Positions 9,901-17,900 of a DNA stretch of 64,000 bases are shown one piece after another (the first letter of the stretch is position 1; each line of letters starts with the position of its first letter). Under the pieces are notes generated by a model that saw only the letters and a list, made by a program, of their open reading frames with translations, did not search any database and was not told the origin of the DNA. This DNA comes from Pseudomonas sp. FP2335 (GTDB lineage Bacteria > Pseudomonadota > Gammaproteobacteria > Pseudomonadales > Pseudomonadaceae), in the NCBI RefSeq assembly GCF_030687535.1, contig NZ_CP117437.1, forward strand, positions 5,949,501 to 6,013,500, written 5' to 3'. The position numbers and the translations under genes were made by a program.

Positions 9901-11523
9901 AAACTCAAAGAGCTAAACGTTCTTGACCCCAGGGCCACCTACGCGCCAAATGCCCTCAATTACATTAAGGCGCAGACCAAACTGACCCAAGAGGCAATAC
10001 GAGACATTACCTCCCGCTTCACCCCCAAGTGGAGAACCGTGCAGGAACTACTGCAAAGCCAGGCCGAATTACCGCAAACGCGTGATATTGAAGTGTTTCG
10101 TGAGACGCACACGCTGACCAACGAGTTGCTTGCCCAGATCCAATATATGGATGGCCGGTTCATGGAGCTCAAACGTTTGGGTAAAGTCGGTTCGTTGCAC
10201 TTGGTGGATCAGCGGGCAAAGATGCCCGTCTACACCTCCAATAGCCTCAAGGCTTTTCGCGTAACACTCAGCCGCAACCTGTGCCTGCGTGCAGAGACCC
10301 TCGACACTGCTCAGGACGCCTGGGCGCAGATTGACCAAATCATCAACACGGCCGATATCGCAATCCAGTGCCTGCACGACACCCTGGCAGAGATAAGCGA
10401 ACGGCGTCTGGATGAGCGGATTGATAGCCTGAGCAGCTTGATCGAGCAGTTTCAGATGCTGGATGAACGCTTGCAGGATTTCCACGTGGAGTTCTCCGAA
10501 CAAGCCCTCACCAATCCGCTGCTTGAGTTACGCAGGGAGCTCACCGACTTCCAGCGGCTCGCCACCCGTAACCTCGGTGAGCTCAGTATGGAAAGAACGG
10601 CTGTCAGAAGCCGCCCCACTCCGCCTTCATCCCCGCTTCGCCCTCAAAAGAGGTTTATTTACACCCGTTTCAACGGCCTGTTGATTGGCGAGCCGCGCTT
10701 GTCGGATGTCGGTCTGGACACTGGCATTGTGGATATTCGCTCACCAACGACCAATCAAATCCTCGCGACCTACCATGAGAAAACTGAGGGTGTGTGGGTT
10801 TTACGCATAAAGACCCCGCCGCCCTCGGCTGAATCCATTGCCGTGGACGTACAAACCAGTATCGATCAGGGCCAGGCCTTGCTCGATGAATTGCCGGTGT
10901 TTCTCGCAAGGGCTCGCGCTCAAGCTCTGTTCTCAGACCGAGCGCCCTTCGGCATCGAATACCTGTATCACCAGCATGCTCTGAAACTGGAACACGCCAG
11001 CAATACAATCGAACACGCTCTGACGCAACAAAACATCACCGAAAGCTCTGGGCACTACGCCTCCGCCAGTAAGGTGAACGCGGCCCTCGATACCGCGCTG
11101 AAGGATCTCTACCAACAGAGCAATCAGCTGGTACAGCGCAGGCTCAAACTGCATCCGCCGACTGTGACCGGCGTCCAATGGCTGGAACGGCACAAGGCAA
11201 TCACCATCAAAAAAGAAACCGTGAAACGCCGCATGATCCCAGGCAACCCGAAAGACTTCCTGGATGAGTACAGCATCACTGACCGCTCCAACGGGACAGT
11301 GCTGTGGTACGCACACTTTCACTACAGCGCCGACTGGACATCGGACAACGCTTATCAGTCTGCCCGCTTGGTAACCCCGACAGAGCAACGTGCGGGTAAC
11401 ACCAGCTTTATGCCGCCAAACTTGACCCGGGCGGAAACGGTGGCGTTCTATCGCAGTGAGATCAGTGTGGCGCAGGCCCACATGCTGTTTTTCCAGAAAT
11501 CGACGCCCAAATCCGTCAGTTGA
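6901..11523 (+). CDS. Giant DUF6543/dermonecrotic-toxin-like protein, paralogue 1
   Basis: The protein is 1540 residues from the ATG at 6901, which has AGGA seven bases upstream; an in-frame ATG at 6871 lies inside the terminator and is rejected. No signal peptide is visible. The N-terminal part resembles the Pseudomonas family annotated as dermonecrotic-toxin (DUF6543) proteins; this is recall, not a search. A hydrophobic stretch LFNAVLPFLGRTVGTAVWIW lies near residue 717. A conserved block near 860-925 contains HWYAPVGERWF and ends RLRLRGGG. A helical, probably coiled-coil region spans about 925-1230. The C-terminus contains LDEYSITD and TVLWYAHFHY near 1454-1475. All these blocks recur in the paralogue at 14953-19587. 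No catalytic motif was recognised. Confidence 0.75.
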   Translation: MTTPLSTYSHQNLTDTLVTQMSTGPAFREVAATLLREQLQELYPDLDLDPNVTMVGTPIWGIEEGHVVPIDRHYKALTDVLAVQAVLAVPALYIEGEHFLTQLPIVEPAVHLPVRILDIARLINTLAPVMLRGYQQAQTEYWNASEADSGPRWHALAATLRDFWNITQAPGLSDDDCQMARELYRTPDFAQRGLNDSQAVRAYVIDIDKVDDAGKATHLEDHLISVLIGRRNGQEVILTHSLLGGFKKYTSQENLGEDLPHLLSTALGRIKVQWRLIEPDGDFFDYLACTFISLQITAIGGIDFSGLREPGASQQRLAQPPAPDVTPSESDMQQYVNALPDWLTEASASDQDAFSRHLKDLATLHSLSRGKTYQEGISPLQQYTLDQLNAEMLKDHPEASTRWLGSLDIVVRSPVFWGLFPVPGQIDTSIFSVTELALQNLIALPMGVKTLRQRSREKLPDWLTVDYLESLISRVDIGNTYPALIKATLLDDPLETARRQLLYTQHLRIQLPMLALQCKIRGEGGINELGYRYINALMQAVPADRQVDGQMIVIRPLAFVPTRRLDTTPDVVANMFVIGPQNMSAGPCLLYRPLLDNPLSQFPSPNNLIYALQQSTSLRESVLAWLPDNARDDYAQFVFPGDLPSPWVAITFVVDPVKGWAMSGPIKLSQNTIDGDLFTTLYNANANALVSLADRQSVSNAEARWATFKHIGWALFNAVLPFLGRTVGTAVWIWQIMDQVQHVEDTLSHPEQESPWVALADLLLNIGMAITLHCVTHRSPGIASRNNAFAPVRPRPPAQLKPEIVSKLATISSDNLGPHDRPLHISGAVNRTPVRLATVLDSFKVTKPGTLDEINDEAGPHQHLYRSGAHWYAPVGERWFQVLVDENDTVLIVDPARPERTGPPLVHNSKGQWFVDTRLRLRGGGPKVINRRALALAKKRASELRNELDEFERRKATAQEGLERARREYDEAPAQSIETLRKAYIQALENQRTDYESALQKLKELNVLDPRATYAPNALNYIKAQTKLTQEAIRDITSRFTPKWRTVQELLQSQAELPQTRDIEVFRETHTLTNELLAQIQYMDGRFMELKRLGKVGSLHLVDQRAKMPVYTSNSLKAFRVTLSRNLCLRAETLDTAQDAWAQIDQIINTADIAIQCLHDTLAEISERRLDERIDSLSSLIEQFQMLDERLQDFHVEFSEQALTNPLLELRRELTDFQRLATRNLGELSMERTAVRSRPTPPSSPLRPQKRFIYTRFNGLLIGEPRLSDVGLDTGIVDIRSPTTNQILATYHEKTEGVWVLRIKTPPPSAESIAVDVQTSIDQGQALLDELPVFLARARAQALFSDRAPFGIEYLYHQHALKLEHASNTIEHALTQQNITESSGHYASASKVNAALDTALKDLYQQSNQLVQRRLKLHPPTVTGVQWLERHKAITIKKETVKRRMIPGNPKDFLDEYSITDRSNGTVLWYAHFHYSADWTSDNAYQSARLVTPTEQRAGNTSFMPPNLTRAETVAFYRSEISVAQAHMLFFQKSTPKSVS

Positions 11524-11585
11524 TCAATACCAGGGGACGGCATGCAACTTGCTGCCCCTCAGGCACACTCTGGCACCGGCTTCCC

Positions 11586-12578
11586 ATGCTGCATTCACAC
11601 CTGACCACCCTCAATGCGGTGTCCCTGGTCCTGGCCACGTTCCAGGACCAGGGCACGGCAAGCGATGTATTACTGGCCGGCAGCGGTATCGGAACCGCCG
11701 ATCTGCGCCACGCAGACACGCGCATCACCACCTGCCAGGAAATGCGCGTATGCGCCAATGCCGTGGCCCTGCGGCAAGACATCGGCCTGGAACTGGGCCA
11801 GCGCATGCATGTGTCCGGCTACGGTTTGCTCGGCTATGCCCTACTCACCAGTGCCACCTTAGGTGACGCTTTGCGCCTGGCACTACGCTACCCGGCGCTG
11901 TTGGGAACACTCTTCGAGCTGAGCCTGGTAGACGATGGCGAACAGATCTGGCTGACCGCTGGCGACTATCGGGAGAACCCGGCATTGGCAGCGTTCAACG
12001 TGGAGTTCTGCCTGGTGTCGCTTAAGGTCATCTGCGATGACTTGCTGGGTCGCGCCTTGCCGTTGCGTGAGGCGCGCTTCGACTACCCAGCGCCGGATTA
12101 CCACGCTCGTTATGCCGAGCGTTTCGGCTGCCCATTGCACTTTGCCGCCCAGGCCAACGGGTTTGCCTTCGACCAGGCATGGCTTAAGCAACCGCTGCCG
12201 CTGGCAGACGCCATCACCCACCGCGCCATGGCCGAGCGCTGCCGTAAACAGAACTCCGAATTCACCGGGCGCCAGGCCTGGCTCAACCGCGTGCGCCAAT
12301 TGTTGGCCGATCAACTGCACGCCGCGCCCGGCCTTGATGGCTTGGCGGCACAGATGAACTGCTCGGCGCGTACCCTGCGGCGGCACTTGCAGGCCCTGGG
12401 ATGCAGCTACCAGCAATTGCTCGACGAGCTGCGCTTTGAGCAAGCCAAGCAATGGCTGGCGCAAGATCAGATGCCGATCCATCAGATTGCCGAGCAACTG
12501 GGCTTTAGCGAAACCGCGAGCTTTCGCCATGCGTTTGTGCGCTGGAGTGGTGTAGCGCCCAGCCTGATGCGCCATTAA
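11586..12578 (+). CDS. AraC-family transcriptional regulator
   Basis: This 330-residue regulator has an N-terminal 'arabinose-binding-like' domain of the OruR/ArgR-type AraC group and a C-terminal double helix-turn-helix (CSARTLRRHLQALGCSYQQL, then IHQIAEQLGFSETASFRHAF). The ATG at 11586 begins MLHSHLTTLNAVSL, which matches the usual start of this group; the reading frame stays open further upstream. It lies just ahead of the acetylpolyamine amidohydrolase gene on the same strand, so it is the likely local regulator of polyamine use. The inducer is unknown. Confidence 0.88.
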   Translation: MLHSHLTTLNAVSLVLATFQDQGTASDVLLAGSGIGTADLRHADTRITTCQEMRVCANAVALRQDIGLELGQRMHVSGYGLLGYALLTSATLGDALRLALRYPALLGTLFELSLVDDGEQIWLTAGDYRENPALAAFNVEFCLVSLKVICDDLLGRALPLREARFDYPAPDYHARYAERFGCPLHFAAQANGFAFDQAWLKQPLPLADAITHRAMAERCRKQNSEFTGRQAWLNRVRQLLADQLHAAPGLDGLAAQMNCSARTLRRHLQALGCSYQQLLDELRFEQAKQWLAQDQMPIHQIAEQLGFSETASFRHAFVRWSGVAPSLMRH

Positions 12579-12700
12579 TGGGCGAATTATGGTCAGCGTT
12601 TTTGGCCACATTTATCCCCTTCTGGCCGCTCCTGCCGTTCTCATGATTGCTGCGTGACGCAACACTGCAAGGCACAACAACGAGCCTGCGGGGAGTACCC

Positions 12701-13741
12701 ATGCTGACGATCTACTCCGACGACCACCACCTGCACCACGGACGCTGCGAACTGATGGACGGGCAACTGATGCCCTGTTTCGAAATGCCCTCGCGCGCCG
12801 ACCACGTGCTGCATCGGGTCAAGGACCGCGAGCTGGGCCCGGTACTGGCGCCGCAGGACTTTGGCCTGGCGCCCCTGCAACGCATACACAGCCGCGACTA
12901 CCTGGATTTTTTCAAAGGTGCCTGGGCACGCTGGAGCGAATTTGGCCAGGACGGCGACCTGCTGCCCTACACCTGGCCCGCCCGCACCCTGCGCCGGGTG
13001 TTGCCCACCAGCCTGCATGGGCAACTGGGGTATTACAGCTTCGACGGTGGCGCCCCCATCACCGTCGGCACCTGGCAAGCGGCCTATAGCGCGGCCCAGG
13101 TCGCGTTGACCGCGCAACAGGCGATCCAGCAAGGCGCCCACAGCGCCTTCGCCCTTTGCCGACCACCGGGGCACCACGCCGCCAGTGACTTGATGGGGGG
13201 TTATTGCTACCTGAACAATGCCGCGATTGCCGCCCAGGCATTTCTCGACCAGGGCCGGCAGAAGGTCGCGATCCTGGATGTGGATTACCACCACGGCAAC
13301 GGTACCCAGTCGATTTTCTATGAGCGCAGCGATGTGCTCTTTACCTCGATCCATGGCCACCCCGAGGCGGAGTTTCCGTTTTTCCTGGGGTATGCCGATG
13401 AGCGGGGAGAGGGTGCCGGTGAAGGCTTCAACTTCAACTACCCGTTGCCGGCCGGCTCGGGCTGGGACATCTGGAGCGCGGCACTGGACGCGGCCTGCGA
13501 TGAGATCGAGGACTACAGCGCCGACATCATCGTGGTATCCCTGGGCGTCGACACGTTCAAGCACGACCCCATCTCCCAATTCAAGCTCGACAGCCCGGAC
13601 TACCTGGCCATGGGCCGCCGCATCGCACGCCTGGGCAAGCCCACGCTGTTCGTGATGGAAGGTGGCTACGCGGTGGCAGAAATCGGCATCAACGCCGTCA
13701 ACGTCCTCGAAGGTTTCGAACAACAAGGAGCTACCCGATGA
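12701..13741 (+). CDS. aphA: Acetylpolyamine amidohydrolase (histone deacetylase family)
   Basis: This Zn-dependent enzyme removes acetyl groups from acetylated polyamines such as acetylputrescine. The 346-residue protein has HDAC-fold motifs: PPGHHA near residue 155 (active-site histidine pair), DVDYHHGNGT near 193 (metal ligands), HPEAEFPFFLGY typical of the polyamine branch, and the late GGYAV tyrosine. GGGGAG five bases before the ATG at 12701 fixes the start. The stop overlaps the ATG of the polyamine-binding protein gene (ATGA), so the two are translationally coupled. The same pair exists in P. aeruginosa (PA1409/PA1410, from memory). Confidence 0.93.
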   Translation: MLTIYSDDHHLHHGRCELMDGQLMPCFEMPSRADHVLHRVKDRELGPVLAPQDFGLAPLQRIHSRDYLDFFKGAWARWSEFGQDGDLLPYTWPARTLRRVLPTSLHGQLGYYSFDGGAPITVGTWQAAYSAAQVALTAQQAIQQGAHSAFALCRPPGHHAASDLMGGYCYLNNAAIAAQAFLDQGRQKVAILDVDYHHGNGTQSIFYERSDVLFTSIHGHPEAEFPFFLGYADERGEGAGEGFNFNYPLPAGSGWDIWSAALDAACDEIEDYSADIIVVSLGVDTFKHDPISQFKLDSPDYLAMGRRIARLGKPTLFVMEGGYAVAEIGINAVNVLEGFEQQGATR

Positions 13742-14829
13742 AGATGCTCACCTCCCTGGCCCTGTGCATCGCCGTGTTGAGCGGCACGGTGCATGGCGAA
13801 GAAAAAACCCTCAAGGTCTACAACTGGTTCGACTACATCACCCCCAAGGCGCTGGAAGACTTCAAGGCGCAGAACACCAGCGTCAAGCTGGTGTATGACA
13901 TCTTCGACACCAACGAAGCCCTGGAGGCCAAGCTGCTCACCGGCAACTCCGGCTATGACGTGGTGGTGCCGTCCAACGTGTTCCTGGCCAAGCAGATCGA
14001 GGCCGGCGTGTTCCAGCCCCTGGACCGCAGCCAATTGCCCAACTGGAACCACCTGGACCCCAAACTGATGAAGTTGATCGAGGCCAACGACCCCGGCAAC
14101 AAGTTCGCCGTGCCCTACATGTACGGCACCATCCTGATCGGCTTCAACCCGGCCAAGGTCAAGGCCGCCCTGGGGGATAACGCGCCGGTGGACAGCTGGG
14201 ACCTGATCTTCAAGCAAGAGAACATCAGCAAGCTCAAGCAGTGCGGCGTGGCCCTGCTGGACTCGCCGTCGGAGATCCTGCCCCTGGCCCTGCAACACCT
14301 GGGCCTGGACCCCAACAGCAACAACCCCAAGGACTATGAAAAAGCCGAGGCGCTGTTGCTGAAGATCCGCCCCTACATCACCTACTTCCATTCCTCCAAG
14401 TACATGGCCGATATTGCCAACGGCGACATCTGCGTGGCCGTGGGTTACTCGGGCAGCTTCTCCCAAGCCGCCAACCGTGCCAAGGAAGCCAAGAACGGCG
14501 TGACCGTGGACATGCGCCTGCCTAAAGAAGGCGCGCCGATCTGGTTCGACATGCTCGCCATCCCCAAAGGCGCTCAGAACCCGCAGGACGCCTACACCTT
14601 CATCAACTACCTGTTGCAGCCCCAGGTCATTGCGCCCATCAGTGATTTTGTCGGCTACCCCAACCCCAACAAGGACGCCACCCTGCAAGTCGACCCGGCG
14701 ATCCGCAACAATCCCAACCTGTACCCCACCGACGCGGCCATGGCCACGCTCTATACCTTGAAGCCACTGGACAGCAAAGCCGAGCGCGCCAGAACGCGGG
14801 CCTGGACCAGGATCAAGTCCGGCACCTGA
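13738..14829 (+). CDS. Periplasmic polyamine-binding protein (PotF family)
   Basis: This 363-residue extracellular solute-binding protein resembles PotF/SpuD proteins that capture putrescine or spermidine for ABC import. It has a signal peptide (hydrophobic core LALCIAVLSG, probable cleavage after VHG) and the family opening LKVYNWFDYI. DVVVPSNVFLAKQ and MYGTILIGFNP are further family stretches. It overlaps aphA by four bases. No permease or ATPase genes follow, so it must work with a transporter encoded elsewhere or serve as a sensor. Acetylpolyamines are a reasonable ligand guess given the partner gene. Confidence 0.92.
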   Translation: MKMLTSLALCIAVLSGTVHGEEKTLKVYNWFDYITPKALEDFKAQNTSVKLVYDIFDTNEALEAKLLTGNSGYDVVVPSNVFLAKQIEAGVFQPLDRSQLPNWNHLDPKLMKLIEANDPGNKFAVPYMYGTILIGFNPAKVKAALGDNAPVDSWDLIFKQENISKLKQCGVALLDSPSEILPLALQHLGLDPNSNNPKDYEKAEALLLKIRPYITYFHSSKYMADIANGDICVAVGYSGSFSQAANRAKEAKNGVTVDMRLPKEGAPIWFDMLAIPKGAQNPQDAYTFINYLLQPQVIAPISDFVGYPNPNKDATLQVDPAIRNNPNLYPTDAAMATLYTLKPLDSKAERARTRAWTRIKSGT

Positions 14830-14836
14830 TCGCAAC

Positions 14837-14860
14837 GCCCGCTCCCGCCAGGGAGCGGGC
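14837..14860 (+). terminator. GC-rich hairpin after the polyamine-binding protein gene
   Basis: A perfect 10-bp stem (GCCCGCTCCC, 14837-14846; GGGAGCGGGC, 14851-14860) with a 4-base loop starts 8 bp after the stop codon. There is no T run, so it may be a factor-dependent terminator or an mRNA 3'-end stabiliser. Confidence 0.55.
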
Positions 14861-14952
14861 CCCGGTACTTATCTACCGTCTACGCAGCACCCTCAGTGAT
14901 TACTTTGCGGCTCCACAGCCCGAACGGGCTGGTGACCGACAAGGAGCTGAAT

Positions 14953-17900
14953 GTGCCCAACGACGCCCCCAACCACAGCAATAACAACCGCCCCTCTACC
15001 AGCTATGGCCTGCTGACCCAGTTGACCACTGGCCCGACCACTCGAGAGGTCGCCAGCACCCTGCTGAAGACGGCGCTCAGCGAGCAATACCCTACGCTCA
15101 ACCTCAACCCGGACCTGGCGATGCTCGTAACGCCACGCTGGCGAGCCAACAAGGAGGTGGTCGAGCCACTTGAACCACTGAGCGAATCCCTCACCAGCAT
15201 CCTGGCCCGCCAGGCGCTGGGACGTGAACCGGTCACCTACCTGGAAGGCGAACACTTCCTGACCCTACAACCCAACACCACACCCTCCGTACACCTACCC
15301 GTACAGATCGACGCCATAGGCCGCCTGATCAACGAACTCGCCTTACTGCTGTACAGCGCGTTCCAGGAGCAACAACTGGATTACTGGAACGCGTCCTACA
15401 ACAGCACCGGCATTCGCTGGCAAGTGTTTTCCAGTGCCTTGCGCAAAATATGGAATGTGACCCAGGTGCAAGGCTGGGATGAAGAAGACTGCGCCATGGC
15501 CCGCACGCTGTACCACTCCCCCGACCTGGCCATGCGGGCGGACAAGGACCCCTATCAGAGCCACGCCTACCTGATGGATGTAGACCTGCAAGGGCCCACC
15601 CACCAACAACACGTAGGCCTGTTGGATATGGCCATATTGGTGGGCACCCATCAGCAACGCACGATCATCCTCACCTACTCGCTGATCGCCGGATACGAGC
15701 GCTTCGACTCCATGGAGCAACTGTCGGACAGCCTGCTCTACAAGCTGAGCAACGTGCGCCCGGATGCCGAGGTGAAATGGCGGCTGTACGAGCCCCGCGG
15801 CAACTTCTTCGACAGCCAGGCGTGCGCCCTGATCGCCCTGCAAATCGACGCCATCGGCACGCTGGACAAGGACGCCGCCGACAACCGGGCCGAACTGTCT
15901 CGACATCGCCCGGCTGTCGCCCGGATCATGCCCAGCATCGAAGACCTGAGCGACCACCGGTTGTCGAATATCCGGGAGATCCACCAACGCTTGCCTGCCT
16001 GGATGATCGCGGCCTCGGACCTGGATATGGCCGCCTACAGCCGCCTCATGATCGACCTGGCCCAATTGCATACCCATTATCGCGGGCGCACCTTCAACGA
16101 CGACATTGCACCGATCCGCGATTACGCTCGTGAGCAACTGCAAGACCGGATCAAGACGCATCCTAAGGGCGCGATGCTGAATGTGGACAAGATCCAGATC
16201 GTGATTCAGAGCCCGGTGATCTGGGGCACCTTCGTGGTCCCAGGGGGTGAGGAAATCACTCGCCGCAGCCTGATTGACCTGGCCCTGGACAACCTCACAG
16301 GCCTACCCACCGGCGTATCGAGTGTGATCTACAACGGTAACGACGCTCCCGACTGGCTGACTTTTGACTACTTGAAGGGAGTGATCGAAAGCCTGGATAT
16401 CGGGGCAAACTACCCAGCCCTGATCCGCCAGAAGTTGCTGGATGCCCCCCTGGAGTCCAACCGCCGCCAGGCGCTGTACACCTCGCACCTGCGCCTGCAG
16501 CTACCCTTGTTGGCGCTGCAATTGAAAATGCAGCGGCGCAACGGGCTGGATGAGCGCGGTTTTTTGTATGTCGCTGCGGCAGTGCAGGCCGAAGCGTATG
16601 AGCGCCACGTCGACGGGCAACCCGCCGTGATCCGCCCCCTCGCCTTCTCCCCCGCCCTGCGGCCCGGCCACCGCGAGGACGTGGTTGCCAATATGTTCGT
16701 CATCGGCCCCCAGGACCACACCGCAGGCCCCTGCGTGCTCTATCGGCCCTTGCTGCAGCCGATGCTGCTGCAGTTTCCCTCTCGACAAAACCTGCTCTAT
16801 GCCATCAAGCATGATTGTGCATTGCGTGAGTCCGTGCTGGCCTGGCTCCCCGAAGCAGAACGTTTCAATTATGGCCAGTACGTATTCCCCGGCACCCTGC
16901 CATCGCCATGGATCGCTGTGCGCGCACTGGTCGAGCCGGCGACCCTGGTGTACATGAGCGGGCCGATTGGCCTCGGTGACGAAGTCCTGCTCGGCGATCC
17001 ACTGGCGACATTGTTCACCAGCAATGCCAACGCGCTGATCGAACTGGCGACCCGGCAATCGGTTTCCAACGCGCAAAAACGCTGGGCCACCCTTCGCCAC
17101 GCAGGCTGGCAGATTTTTAACGGCGCCCTGCCATTCCTTGGACGCACTGTCGGTATCGCCGTGTGGATCTGGCAGATCATGGACGACCTCCAGGAAGCCG
17201 AGCAGTTGGTCGACACCCCCGAAGCCCATGCCCCCTGGACAGCACTGGTGGATATGTTCCTCAACCTGGGCATGGCCCTGGCCCTGCATGTCGCGTTGCG
17301 CCATCCCACTCGCGAAGTCATTCCCGAGTCCCTTGAGCCGCTGGCAGAACCCAAGCTCGAGCTCGACCTGGGTGAAATCACCAAAGAAGAACCCGCCCCA
17401 GCGATCGAACAGGTTTCGGTGACTCGTCAACCCGACGTTTCCGAACGCGAACTGCCCCCCTTGCACCAAGGCCCGCTGAACGCCAGTGGCGCCTTGCTGC
17501 GCACCCCCTCTAGCCTTGGCGCGACGCTGGACAGCTTTGCCACCCCCCAACCCGAAGGGTTGGGTGCGCCCAGTAAAACCGCCGGGGCACATATGCACCT
17601 CTATCCCCACGGCGATAAATGGTACGCACCCGTTGCACAGCGTTGGTTCGAAGTCACGCTGGACGCCAACGACAACGTGATGATCATTGATCCGCAAAAA
17701 AACACTCGTACCGGCCCCCTGCTGATTTGCAACCTGGCCGGGCAGTGGTTTGTCGACACGCGCCTGCGCCTGCGCGGCGGCGGGTTCAGAAACCGGCGGC
17801 GGGCCGCCCAGGAGCAGAAGCCCTCGCGGATCCAGACCCTGCGCAGAGAACTCAGCGCGTTCAACGCCGATGAAGATCGCGTTCAGGCTCAATTGTCCGC